Assembly: GCA_963819785.1 (NCBI GenBank) | Contig: CAWFXW010000022.1 | Span: forward strand, 186,001-250,000 | DNA: 64,000 bases | Reading direction: 5' to 3' | Source of the DNA: Palsa-504 sp963819785 | GTDB taxonomy: Bacteria > Actinomycetota > Actinomycetes > Streptosporangiales > Streptosporangiaceae | In this document: in pieces, positions 35,926 through 43,982 of the stretch | Numbering within the stretch: position 1 is the first letter of the stretch | How the letters are laid out: each line of letters starts with the position of its first letter | Notes under the pieces: generated by a model | Told to the model about the DNA's origin: nothing | Seen by the model: only the letters and a program-made list of their open reading frames with translations | Database searches by the model: none | Translations under genes and position numbers: made by a program

Positions 35926-35937
35926 TAGGTTTACATC

Positions 35938-36567
35938 ATGTCAGCTGGCTTCGACCCGGAGACGGGGCTCGGTCCCCGGCTGCGCCTGGCCCGCGAGGAA
36001 CGGCAGTTGTCCGTGCGCGAGCTGGCGCGTCGGATCGGGTGTTCGGCCAGCCTCATCTCGCAGATCGAGCGCGGGGTCTCGGTGCCCTCGGTGGGCGTCC
36101 TGTACTCGCTGGCTACCGAGCTTGACACGTCGCTGGACCACCTGCTGTTCGGCGCGGACTCTTCCCGGCGGCCGGGCCTGGTTATCGAGCCGGCGGCCCG
36201 GGAGCCTGAGCCCGGGCCTTGCATCGTCCAGCGGGCGGGCGGGCGGAACATCATCGACCTGGCCAGCGGGGTGCGCTGGGAGCGGCTCACCCCCGGCGCG
36301 GACGCCATGACCGACTTCCTCGAGGTGATCTACTCCCCCGGCGGCCACTCCACCGACGAGCGCCGTCCGCTGCGGCACGACGGGCACGAGTACGGCCTGG
36401 TTATCAGCGGAACACTGCAGGCCAACGTGGGCTTCGAGAGCTACGAGCTGGGTCCGGGCGACTCGATCGCGTTCGACTCCGCCACGCCGCACGAATACCT
36501 GAACAAGACCGGCGAGCCGGTGCACGCGATCTGGGTCGTGGTGCACTCCGAGCCCGGCCGCGCCTGA
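35938..36567 (+). CDS. XRE-family regulator with C-terminal cupin
   Basis: The 209-aa protein has an HTH_3 domain (about 13-70: LRLAREERQLSVRELARRIG, SASLISQIERGVSVPSVGVL) and a cupin ligand-binding domain (about 130-205: RHDGHEYGLVISGTLQANVG, YELGPGDSIAFDSATPHEYLN). Regulators of this PuuR-like layout repress catabolic operons until a small molecule binds the cupin. It is divergent from the M24/E1/gabD operon and very likely controls it. No ribosome site is visible before ATG 35938, which fits a leaderless mRNA. Confidence 0.92.
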   Translation: MSAGFDPETGLGPRLRLAREERQLSVRELARRIGCSASLISQIERGVSVPSVGVLYSLATELDTSLDHLLFGADSSRRPGLVIEPAAREPEPGPCIVQRAGGRNIIDLASGVRWERLTPGADAMTDFLEVIYSPGGHSTDERRPLRHDGHEYGLVISGTLQANVGFESYELGPGDSIAFDSATPHEYLNKTGEPVHAIWVVVHSEPGRA

Positions 36568-36698
36568 ACCTGACTGTACATTCCGGTCAGATTTGCCCTT
36601 TCGCGGACAATCTATATCCGACTGGAATTAGGCCGCCGGATAAGCAATCATTACCCCCAAACGATCGTGGCGGCAGAAATTATGTGGGGGTGGGCGCG

Positions 36699-37724
36699 AT
36701 GGCGAATGCGGTCGGGAACAGAAATGCGGGCGCCCCGGCGGGGGCCGATCCCGCTGGCGGAGCCGGCGCGGGGCCGCGCACGATTGTGGTCCGGCGAGCA
36801 GCGGTCTGGATATGCGCCGCCTGGACGGCGCTGTGGCTCGTTTTGAGCATCTGGCAGATCGTCGGCTCGTGGTCAACTCTGGAGAGCTTGCAAGCCAGTG
36901 CCGCGGGAACTACCACCACCATTTCCGCGCCGACGCCGACCGCGAGCCCTGGATCATCGCCTACCGCAGTGGCAACGGCTTCTCCGGCTCCGAATTCCTC
37001 GGTTACGACGACCGTTCCCGCGACGACCGTTCCCGCGACGACCACCACGCCGGCCTTGTCGTCTGTGGGGCCGACGGTCCCGCCAACCGTGTCGGCTGCT
37101 CCCGGCGGACCACCACAGGCGGAAATACCCGTGCTATGGGGGCACGTCAAGGGTTCGCTTGATCTCGGGATGTTCCTCTTCGCGCTGTCTTTTGGCGCGC
37201 TCGGGGCGGCGGCCCATTGCCTGTATTACTTCACCGGAGCATTGGGCGCACAGGGTGAGGGATTCGACTGGAATCGCCTGGGCTGGTACGGCCCTCAGCC
37301 GCCGCTGGGCGCCATTCTCGGCGCGCTGGTTTACGTGGCGATTCGGGGCGGGTTGCTGGCCGCCTCGTCCGGCGCTTCGGCGGTCAACATATTCGGCGTG
37401 GCCGCCATTGGCGCGGTCGGCGGCCTGTCCGCTTCTCGCGCCTACAAGGTCCTCCTGGCAGGTTCCGGACCGCTATTCGGACCCGGCAACCAGGGCGGCA
37501 ACCAGGGCGGGAACGAGAACCAGGGCGGGAACGGCAACCAGGGACCGGACCCGGACCAGGCACCGGCACCGGCACCGGACCAGGCGCCGGCACCGGCACC
37601 GGACCAGGCACCGGCACCGGGTCCGGACCAGGCACCGGGCGCTAACCAGGGACCGCAGGCCAATCAGCCGACAGCCCCGGACCGGGGGGCGGCAAGCGAC
37701 GGGAAACCGCCGCCCGAGGGATAA
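36699..37724 (+). CDS. Membrane protein with Thr/Pro linker and Pro-Asp-Gln-Ala-Pro repeat tail
   Basis: The 341-aa protein (ATG 36699; GTG 36690 also possible) has a first membrane helix at about 34-54, a Ser/Thr/Pro-rich outer linker (65-130), then three hydrophobic segments (about 150-250: LGMFLFALSFGALGAAAHCL, PLGAILGALVYVAIRGGLLA, VNIFGVAAIGAVGGLSA). The tail is low complexity: GNQGGNQGGNENQGG, then DQAPAPAP-type units in about four copies. No known family is recognised. The Thr/Pro linker is of the kind that is often O-mannosylated in actinobacteria. Frame extension back into the regulator gene was rejected. Confidence 0.65.
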   Translation: MANAVGNRNAGAPAGADPAGGAGAGPRTIVVRRAAVWICAAWTALWLVLSIWQIVGSWSTLESLQASAAGTTTTISAPTPTASPGSSPTAVATASPAPNSSVTTTVPATTVPATTTTPALSSVGPTVPPTVSAAPGGPPQAEIPVLWGHVKGSLDLGMFLFALSFGALGAAAHCLYYFTGALGAQGEGFDWNRLGWYGPQPPLGAILGALVYVAIRGGLLAASSGASAVNIFGVAAIGAVGGLSASRAYKVLLAGSGPLFGPGNQGGNQGGNENQGGNGNQGPDPDQAPAPAPDQAPAPAPDQAPAPGPDQAPGANQGPQANQPTAPDRGAASDGKPPPEG

Positions 37725-37757
37725 CTCGCGGCTTGTCCCCGGAACGATCACGAAATA

Positions 37758-37809
37758 ATGATCGTGGGTCAAAACCCCTCCTATTACATAGGTAATGACC
37801 CACGATCAT
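37758..37809. repeat. 52-bp nested palindrome
   Basis: Arms 37758-37771 and 37796-37809 are perfectly complementary over 14 bp. Inside the loop, CCTAT and ATAGG form a second small stem. No T-run follows on either strand. Could be a terminator, a recombination site or a miniature-element remnant. Confidence 0.5.
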
Positions 37810-37937
37810 GCGAACGTCGTCTGTCCAGGTTTTGCTGGGGCGGCTTGGCTGATAACTGGCAAGGCCTGTGGGGCACACGTTACGCGCTCAGTGTTGTTTC
37901 AGGAATGCTGAATGACCGCTCGCCGCGAAATTTGAAG

Positions 37938-37983
37938 ACCGTGGACCGTTACAGGCGCTAGGGCGACTGTCACGGTCCACGGT
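37938..37983. terminator. Bidirectional hairpin terminator between convergent genes
   Basis: ACCGTGGACCGT (37938-37949) pairs perfectly with ACGGTCCACGGT (37972-37983) around a 22-nt loop. GTTTGGTTAG follows on the plus strand. Position just beyond the minus-strand stop at 37990 and downstream of the plus-strand membrane gene suits a shared terminator. Confidence 0.55.
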
Positions 37984-37989
37984 GTTTGG

Positions 37990-39891
37990 TTAGGGGTAGC
38001 TGATGAGGTCTACTGGCTCGACTTTGCCTGGGTTGGTCGAGGTCACCGGACCGCCCACGCCGTTGATGATCGAGTTGTCACCTCCGGAGCCCTGGATCCA
38101 CACGCCGAGGAGGTCGTGGAACTGCACACCTGGCGTCTTGGGGGCCTGGAAGACCTCCTGGTCGAACAGCGTGGCCGTGGTCTGGATGAAGACGACGTAG
38201 CTGCCCATCCCGTAGCCCTGGAAGCTCCTGACGTTATTAGTGACCAGGAAGGCGGGATAACCGTCCTGGGTCGGGCTGGCCATCCAGTCGGACTGGGTGG
38301 GCGGGTCGTAGGGCAGTTCGTTCTGGAAGAAGATGTCGGTGCCGCCCTGGCCGCTCCAGATCACCTCGGTCCTCTGGTAGTGCTCCACGAACAGGCCGTA
38401 CGCGGTCACGTCGTTCCCGGTCACTACGAGGCCGGTGTCGCCGCGGTTGGCGGTCCAGCCCACGTCGTTGCCGTGGTCGGCGCGCCAGGCCCAGAGGTTG
38501 TCGATGATCGAGTTGCTGGCGTTGTCCAGCAGGCTCACCGTGGCGCTCACCGGGGTGGTCGCGGCGCCGCCGATGCGGAAGAAGACGTCCTGAATCAGGT
38601 CGGGGTCGTTGGCCCGGCCTGGTCCCGGCGTCCCGACCGAGAGCAGGACGGGTGAGTTGACCGGGCCGGCGTCGATCATCAGGCCGGACAGCTTCACCCC
38701 GCTGTTGGACACGACGATCATGGCCGCGTTGCCGTGCCGCGGGACCAGGGTCGCCATACCCAGCCCCAGCACCACGGTGTCGGGATGCGGGACCACGATG
38801 GGCTGATCCAGGTCATAGACGCCCGGGGTCAGGATGAGGTTCAGGCCCCGGGCCATCGCGGCGGTCATGGCCGCGCCCGACGTGCCCGGGCTGGCCACGA
38901 AGAACCTGGACAGCGGAATGGAGGTGCCGGCTTCGGTCCCGCTGGCCCACGCAGGACCGGACGAATCGTGCTGGACAGCGGGGACGAAGACGTTGTAATT
39001 CCCCTGCGAGTTGGTGTAGAGGAACGGCTCTTCCTCAGTAACCGGGGAGGTGCCGAGCGTGGTGAACTGCACCCCCGACGTCACGCCGAACGACTGCGCG
39101 GGAGCGCCGGGGTCTCCGCTGAAGACCTGGTTCCAGACTGAGTTGCTCCACCCGTCCAGGTCGCTGTTTCTCGTAACCCACTGCTGCTGGGAACCGTTGA
39201 TCACGGATCCGCCGGTGAACTTGGAGTCGGCGATGAACCCGCCGCTGCTGAAGCCTGGATTGCTGCAGTAATCGAACAGGAACAGGTTGCCGTTGACCTG
39301 GACTCGCCGCAGCGGTGCGGCCTGCGAGACCGCCCAGAATTCCGTGCTTTCCTGGCAGCCGGTCCCGGTCGTCACGTTGATCGTGAGGTTCGACAGCGAG
39401 CGCCAGAAGTTGTCCAGCGCGGTGCAGTTGTTGGTGCCAAAGCACTGGTTGGAAACGTTGATCTCGCCGTTAATGGTGACGTCCCCGGGGGTCAGCCCGA
39501 GGCCGGCGACGGTGGTGTAATAACCAACCTGGAAGATGAGGGGGGTCATCGATGATCCGTAGGTGCCGGGCTCGAAGAGCACCGCGTAGCGCTGAGCGCC
39601 GAACTGGTTGGAGACCTGCTGGCTGGCGATCGAGTCAAGCGTGCTCTGGATCGAGGCCTGCGACATGCTCGGGGTGAAGACGTAGACGTTGGGCCCGAAC
39701 GGCCCGCCGGTGGTCGACGGCGCCACGGCAGCCGCGGTCGCGGCGGACGGAGCGGCCGAGGCCGGGCTCGCCGCCCCGGCGGCGAGCCAACCGCCAGTCA
39801 GCACGGCCACCGCGGCGGCCAGGGCCCGGCGAGCGACGCGGCTGCTGATGATCGTGTTCAAAGGCGCCGTCCAGAGGCTGTCTTGGCGCAT
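37990..39891 (-). CDS. Secreted parallel beta-helix (GH55/pectate-lyase-like) protein
   Basis: The 633-aa protein follows GGAAGG and starts with a signal peptide (RRALAAAVAVLTGGWLAAGA, cleavage near ASA-AP at about 47). Two repeating beta-helix regions follow: PNVYVFTPSMSQASIQSTLDSIASQ and TYGSSMTPLIFQVGYYTTVAGLG in the first half, LNLILTPGVYDLDQPIVVPH and VVLGLGMATLVPRHGNAAM in the second. This double-helix layout is that of GH55-like secreted proteins, which in actinomycetes are often misnamed. It may act on beta-glucan or another polysaccharide outside the cell; catalytic residues cannot be fixed by eye. Confidence 0.78.
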   Translation of the reverse strand: MRQDSLWTAPLNTIISSRVARRALAAAVAVLTGGWLAAGAASPASAAPSAATAAAVAPSTTGGPFGPNVYVFTPSMSQASIQSTLDSIASQQVSNQFGAQRYAVLFEPGTYGSSMTPLIFQVGYYTTVAGLGLTPGDVTINGEINVSNQCFGTNNCTALDNFWRSLSNLTINVTTGTGCQESTEFWAVSQAAPLRRVQVNGNLFLFDYCSNPGFSSGGFIADSKFTGGSVINGSQQQWVTRNSDLDGWSNSVWNQVFSGDPGAPAQSFGVTSGVQFTTLGTSPVTEEEPFLYTNSQGNYNVFVPAVQHDSSGPAWASGTEAGTSIPLSRFFVASPGTSGAAMTAAMARGLNLILTPGVYDLDQPIVVPHPDTVVLGLGMATLVPRHGNAAMIVVSNSGVKLSGLMIDAGPVNSPVLLSVGTPGPGRANDPDLIQDVFFRIGGAATTPVSATVSLLDNASNSIIDNLWAWRADHGNDVGWTANRGDTGLVVTGNDVTAYGLFVEHYQRTEVIWSGQGGTDIFFQNELPYDPPTQSDWMASPTQDGYPAFLVTNNVRSFQGYGMGSYVVFIQTTATLFDQEVFQAPKTPGVQFHDLLGVWIQGSGGDNSIINGVGGPVTSTNPGKVEPVDLISYP

Positions 39892-40362
39892 AACGATTTC
39901 CTTCCTGTCCGCTCCCCCCTGCTCTAGCCGTCATTTCCCGGAGATAAGCGAAGCCCGCGAAGGCTCATCGAGGAGAAACTCATTCACGCAGGTCACGGCG
40001 TATTCGCGAGAACTCGCTCATCATGATCATCCAGGCCGGTATTACCAGGGAAATGACATCGGCCTTAACCTAGCGGTGACGCTGTTAACGCGCCATAAAC
40101 ATCATTGCGCCGCCGTCAATAATCTGTTAACGAAACATGTCGACAATTGTTCACCGCTTACATCGCGGGATTGGCAATGCCGCCCGGCGGATCCGGATGG
40201 GGCATCGCTCGCTGCACACGCGGCACGGGTTGCACACCGGTTACGCACAGCCGTCGGTGGCAATGAGGTGAATCCCGGGTTTCACCCCACTCTTGGGAGG
40301 TGAAACCCGGGATTCACTACGTTCGAGGCTCGGGCGGGCGATGTGCGGGCGTCCAGAGCGGC
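39892..40362. other. 471-bp intergenic region upstream of the secreted beta-helix gene
   Basis: No gene seen. The part near 40020-40160 is AT-richer and carries CTGTTAACG twice (40082-40090 and 40124-40132), a possible operator pair for the secreted gene. The right end holds the long hairpin at 40268-40317. Confidence 0.6.
40268..40317 (-). terminator. 19-bp perfect hairpin downstream of the alpha/beta hydrolase gene
   Basis: 40268-40286 and 40299-40317 are perfectly complementary with a 12-nt loop. It lies 46 bp beyond the stop of the minus-strand hydrolase gene, as expected for an intrinsic terminator without a U-tract, common in high-GC actinobacteria. Confidence 0.6.
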
Positions 40363-41271
40363 TTACGGGGCGGGTGAGGTGCTGGTGGTTGGGGAGGCGT
40401 CGGCTAGGGCGGCGTCGGCTAGGACGGGGGCGGCTGGGGCTGGGGAGGCGTCGGCTAGGGCGGCGTCGGCTAGGACGGGGGCGGCTGGGGCTGGGGAGGC
40501 GTCGGCTAGGACGGGGGGGCGAGTGGCTTGGGTTAGCCAGCGGGTTATGCGGTCTACCAGGTCGTTGTCGCAGGCGGACTCGGCGTGGCCCATCCCGGGG
40601 ATCAGCCACAGTTCCTTGGGCTCGCGCGCGGCCTGGTAGAGCTGGCGGCCGTGCTCGGGCGGGAAGTAGGGATCCTGGTCGCCGTGCACGATCAGCAGCG
40701 GGACGGGAGCGATCTTCGTGGTCGCCTCGGCCGGCGGGACCGGGATCAGCTGCCAGCCCTCCGGGTTGATCCGGGTGTTCAGCCAGTGCCGGGTGACGAA
40801 CCGGCCGATCCGGTGCTCGACGGCGAAGTGCACGCGCCGCATCCGTTCGGTGCCCCGGTAGTACCAGCGACCGGGGCCGCTGATCGAGATCACCGCATCG
40901 ACCCCGCCGATCAGGCCCGCGTGCCGGAGTACGACCGACGCGCCCATCGAGAAGCCGACCGTGGCGATTCGCTGGTAACCGAGCTCGCGCGCGTAGGCGA
41001 CGGCCACGTCCAGGTCGTTGATCTCGAGGTCACCGAGCGTGGACAGGCCGCCGGAGCGGCCGTGGCCGCGGAAGTCGAAAGTGATGACGCCGGCCGCCAG
41101 GTTGAACCCACTGGCGATCCGCCAGACGCGCGGCCGCTGCCAGGACAGGGTGAAGCCGTGCGCGACGATGACCGCGAGGTCTTTCGGGCCGGGCAGGTGC
41201 ACGGCATCGATCGGGACGCCGTCCCCTGTGACCAGGGTCGTTGCCGTGATGACCGGTTTGATCATGTTCAC
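40363..41271 (-). CDS. Alpha/beta hydrolase with Ala/Pro-repeat tail
   Basis: This 302-aa protein starts at GTG 41271 (ATG 41265 is close behind). VAHGFTLSWQRP forms the oxyanion region, GFSMGAS the nucleophile elbow (Ser108), HGDQDPYFPPEH the acid and GMGHAES the catalytic His. The core resembles monoacyl lipase/peptidase hydrolases. From about residue 255 the protein continues as tandem LADASPAPAAPVLADAA units encoded by 51-bp DNA repeats, a disordered tail absent from the usual family. It is divergent from the cyclase gene. Substrate unknown. Confidence 0.85.
   Translation of the reverse strand: MNMIKPVITATTLVTGDGVPIDAVHLPGPKDLAVIVAHGFTLSWQRPRVWRIASGFNLAAGVITFDFRGHGRSGGLSTLGDLEINDLDVAVAYARELGYQRIATVGFSMGASVVLRHAGLIGGVDAVISISGPGRWYYRGTERMRRVHFAVEHRIGRFVTRHWLNTRINPEGWQLIPVPPAEATTKIAPVPLLIVHGDQDPYFPPEHGRQLYQAAREPKELWLIPGMGHAESACDNDLVDRITRWLTQATRPPVLADASPAPAAPVLADAALADASPAPAAPVLADAALADASPTTSTSPAP
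40396..40516 (+). repeat. 51-bp tandem repeats encoding the hydrolase tail
   Basis: Two full units (40396-40446 and 40447-40497) and a partial third (to about 40516) appear identical by eye. Each encodes 17 residues on the minus strand, so gain or loss of units keeps the frame. Confidence 0.75.
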
Positions 41272-41286
41272 CCTGACAGTCAGGGT
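41270..41286. promoter_or_regulatory. 17-bp palindrome ACCCTGACAGTCAGGGT over the hydrolase start
   Basis: The palindrome is perfect around its central A and covers the GTG start region of the hydrolase, in the gap to the divergent cyclase gene. It is well placed to be an operator for one or both genes. Confidence 0.45.
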
Positions 41287-41354
41287 AACAGGACTAGCGG
41301 ACCGGGGCGCCGATGGGGAAAGCTACCGGTTAGCCCAGTCAACGAAGGAGCACC

Positions 41355-42131
41355 ATGTCCGTGCTGAACGCCTTGACCGACGCGATCCGTGACGGCTCGG
41401 TGGAGGTGATCGACCTCACCGCGCCGCTGTCCGCGAGCACGCCGATCATCCAGCTGCCCCCGCCGTTCGGTAACACGACCCGGTTCGGGCTGACCGAGAT
41501 CAGTCACTATGACGAGCGCGGACCCGCGTGGTACTGGAACGACATCACCACTGGTGAGCACACCGGCACCCACTTCGACGCCCCGGTGCACTGGGTCACC
41601 GGCAAGGACGGCGAGGACGTCGCCCAGATCCCGGCGCCGCGGCTGATCGCGTCGGCCGTGGTGCTCGACTTCAGCGCCGAGGCCGCCGCCAACCCGGACT
41701 TCCTGCTCGAGATCGACCACGTCAAGCAGTGGGAGGCAGCCAACGGACCGCTCCCGGCGGGTGGCTGGCTGCTCTACCGGACGGGCTGGGACGCGCGCTC
41801 GAACGACCAGGCCGACTTCCTCAACGCGAACGAGACCGGCCCGCACACACCCGGGATCAGCATCGCGTGCGCGACCTGGCTGGCCCAGGAGGCACCGATC
41901 ATCGGGCTGGGGACCGAGACCGTCGGCACCGACGCCGGGACGGCGCACTCCTTCGACCCGCCGTTCCCGTGCCACTCCCTCCTGCTCGGGGCGGGCAAGT
42001 ACGGCCTGACCCAGCTGCAGAACCTGTCCCGGCTGCCCGCCACCGGCGCGGTCGTGATCACCAGCCCGCTGCCCATCGTGGGCGGCTCGGGTTCCCCGTG
42101 CCGCGCCCTGGCCCTGGTCGAGCGCAGCTGA
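41355..42131 (+). CDS. Cyclase family protein (kynurenine formamidase-like)
   Basis: The 258-aa protein starts at ATG 41355 after AAGGAG. It has the PF04199 metal motif GEHTGTHFDAPVHW with His69, His73, Asp75 and His79, and late acidic/His residues in GTETVGTDAGTAHSFDPPFPCH. The family hydrolyses amides or lactones with a bound metal; members include bacterial arylformamidases. Its stop is two bases before the start of the TPP enzyme gene, so the two act together or at least are co-translated. The true substrate is not known. Confidence 0.88.
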   Translation: MSVLNALTDAIRDGSVEVIDLTAPLSASTPIIQLPPPFGNTTRFGLTEISHYDERGPAWYWNDITTGEHTGTHFDAPVHWVTGKDGEDVAQIPAPRLIASAVVLDFSAEAAANPDFLLEIDHVKQWEAANGPLPAGGWLLYRTGWDARSNDQADFLNANETGPHTPGISIACATWLAQEAPIIGLGTETVGTDAGTAHSFDPPFPCHSLLLGAGKYGLTQLQNLSRLPATGAVVITSPLPIVGGSGSPCRALALVERS

Positions 42132-42133
42132 GC

Positions 42134-43900
42134 ATGCGGGTCGCGGAGGCGGTCGGGCAGGGGCTGGCCAAGCTCGGTGCCGACACGGTGTTCGGTGTGG
42201 TCGGGAGCGGCAACTTCCACGTCACGAACGCGCTGATCGCGGGCGGGGCCCGGTTCGTGGCGGCCCGGCACGAGGGCGGCGCCACGGTCATGGCCGACGC
42301 CTGGGCCCGGACGGCCGGACGGCCGGGCGTGGTGTCGGTGCACCAGGGGCCGGGCCTGACCAACGCCATGACCGGCATCGCCGAGGCGGCCAAGAGCCGC
42401 ACCCCGCTGCTGGTGCTCGCCGCGGAGGCGCCGGAGATCAGGTCCAACTTCTACGTGGACGTGGCCGGGCTGGCCGCCGCGGTGGGCGCGGTCGGCGAGC
42501 GGATCTACTCCCCCGCCTCGGCGCTGGCCGACGTGCAGCGCGCTTACACCACGGCGCTCGGCCGCCGCACCGTGGTGCTCGCACTGCCGCTGAACGTGCA
42601 GGCCGCGGCGTTCGAGACGGCCCCGTGGGGAAACACAGCTCAGGCCGCCCCGCGCACGTATCCGGCCGGGCCGGCCCCGGAGGCGGTAACGGCCATCGCG
42701 GCCGTGCTGCGCGGCGCGGACCAGCCGGTGTTCATCGCGGGCCGCGGCGCGCGTGGCCGGGCCGGGCGGCCGTCGGCGCGCGCGGACCTGGAACGGCTCG
42801 CCGACGCGAGTGGCGCGCTGCTGGCCACCTCGGCGGTGGCCAAGGGGCTGTTCCGCGGCAACCCGTGGAGCCTGGATGTGAGCGGCGGGTTCGCCTCGCC
42901 GCTCGCGGCCGAGCTGATCACCGGCGCGGACCTGATCATCGGCTGGGGCTGCTCGCTCAACATGTGGACGATGCGGCACGGCAAGCTGATCGGCACGGGC
43001 GCCACGCTGATCCAGGTCGACGACGACCCGACCGCCCTCGGAGCGCACCGGGCGGTGCACCTGGGCGTGGTCGGGGACGTGGCCGAAACCGCACGCGCTG
43101 TGGCCGACGCCCTGGCGGGAAGCGAGGGCGGGGGCAGCGAGGCCGGGGACACCGAAGGCGGGGACAGCGAAGGCGGGGACAGCGAAGGCGGGGACGGGGG
43201 CGGGGAACCACGGCCCGTTCGGGATAAAAATGAACGTTACGGCGGGTACCGGTCGCCCGCGCTGCGCGAGCGGATCGAACGGGAGGTGCGGTGGCGGGAC
43301 GTGCCGTTCACCGACGACAGCGACGGGCAGCGGATCGACCCGCGGGCGCTGTCCATCGCGCTTGACGACCTGCTGCCCGCGGAGCGGACCGTGGCCGTCG
43401 ACTCGGGGAACTTCATGGGTTACCCGAGCATGTACCTGTCGGTCCCGGACGAGTCGGGATTCTGCTTCACCCAGGCGTTCCAGTCGATCGGGCTCGGCCT
43501 GGCCACGGCCATCGGGGCCGCGGTCGCGCGGCCGGACCGGCTGACGGTCGCCGCGCTGGGCGACGGCGGCGCCCTGATGGGAGTCAGCGAGCTGGAGACC
43601 GTGGTCCGGCTGGGGATCCCAATGGTGGTGCTGGTCTACGACGACGAGGCGTACGGCGCGGAGGTGCACCACTTCGGCCCGGACGGCGACCCGCTGGACA
43701 CGGTCCGGTTCCCGCCCGTCGACATCGCCGCCATCGGGCGGGGCTTCGGTTTCGACGGGGTCACCGTGCGGTCGGCCGGGGACCTGGACCCGGTCCGGGA
43801 CTGGCTGGCCGGGCCGCGGGAGCGCCCGCTGCTGATCGACGCCAAGGTCACCTCCGAACACGGGTCGTGGTGGCTGGAAGAGGCGTTCCGCGGGCACTGA
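42134..43900 (+). CDS. Thiamine-pyrophosphate enzyme, acetolactate synthase-like
   Basis: The 588-aa protein starts at ATG 42134. Its N-terminal TPP domain has FGVVGSGNFHVTNAL and ARHEGGATVMADAWAR (the catalytic Glu region), the central domain IAGRGARGRAG, and the C-terminal domain GDGGALMGVSELETVVRLG with the Asn-like metal region in VLVYDDEAYGAE. Residues about 330-357 are an acidic EGGDSEGGDSEGGDGG insert made by 15-bp repeats, in the linker between domains. It decarboxylates or carboligates a 2-oxoacid. Coupling to a cyclase/hydrolase suggests a catabolic pair. Confidence 0.85.
   Translation: MRVAEAVGQGLAKLGADTVFGVVGSGNFHVTNALIAGGARFVAARHEGGATVMADAWARTAGRPGVVSVHQGPGLTNAMTGIAEAAKSRTPLLVLAAEAPEIRSNFYVDVAGLAAAVGAVGERIYSPASALADVQRAYTTALGRRTVVLALPLNVQAAAFETAPWGNTAQAAPRTYPAGPAPEAVTAIAAVLRGADQPVFIAGRGARGRAGRPSARADLERLADASGALLATSAVAKGLFRGNPWSLDVSGGFASPLAAELITGADLIIGWGCSLNMWTMRHGKLIGTGATLIQVDDDPTALGAHRAVHLGVVGDVAETARAVADALAGSEGGGSEAGDTEGGDSEGGDSEGGDGGGEPRPVRDKNERYGGYRSPALRERIEREVRWRDVPFTDDSDGQRIDPRALSIALDDLLPAERTVAVDSGNFMGYPSMYLSVPDESGFCFTQAFQSIGLGLATAIGAAVARPDRLTVAALGDGGALMGVSELETVVRLGIPMVVLVYDDEAYGAEVHHFGPDGDPLDTVRFPPVDIAAIGRGFGFDGVTVRSAGDLDPVRDWLAGPRERPLLIDAKVTSEHGSWWLEEAFRGH
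43154..43195 (+). repeat. 15-bp tandem repeats coding for EGGDS units
   Basis: Units GAAGGCGGGGACAGC occupy 43154-43168 and 43169-43183, with a third, partly changed, to about 43195. They build the acidic linker of the TPP enzyme; being 15 bp they preserve the frame. Confidence 0.7.
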
Positions 43901-43909
43901 GACGAGGAT

Positions 43910-43945
43910 GCGCCCGGGCACCGTATGAGCTCGGTGCCCGGGCGC
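43910..43945. terminator. 14-bp perfect hairpin between convergent TPP-enzyme and amt genes
   Basis: 43910-43923 and 43932-43945 are fully complementary with an 8-nt loop, 10 bp after the TPP-enzyme stop. Very GC-rich and without a U-run, as usual for actinobacterial terminators. Confidence 0.65.
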
Positions 43946-43957
43946 GCCCCCGGGTTA

Positions 43958-43977
43958 CGCTACGGCCGCACGTAGCG
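43958..43977 (-). terminator. Second hairpin, just beyond amt
   Basis: CGCTACG (43958-43964) pairs with CGTAGCG (43971-43977) around six bases, immediately downstream of the amt stop at 43983. It likely ends the minus-strand transcript. Confidence 0.5.
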
Positions 43978-43982
43978 CACGT

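Larger units (their letters stand above)
37725..37989. other. 265-bp intergenic region with two long inverted repeats
   Basis: No gene seen. It lies between convergent genes and contains a 14-bp inverted repeat with a nested small hairpin (37758-37809) and a 12-bp inverted repeat (37938-37983) immediately before the stop of the secreted beta-helix gene. The stretch is less GC-rich than its surroundings. Confidence 0.6.

Noticed and set aside
36219..36698. Extension of the repeat-tail membrane protein into the XRE-cupin gene
   Set aside because: Overlaps a real gene in another frame and lacks a membrane or signal logic; ATG 36699 is the sensible start.
40396..40516. Possible CRISPR-like array
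   Set aside because: Units abut without spacers and lie in frame inside a hydrolase gene; it is a coding tandem repeat.
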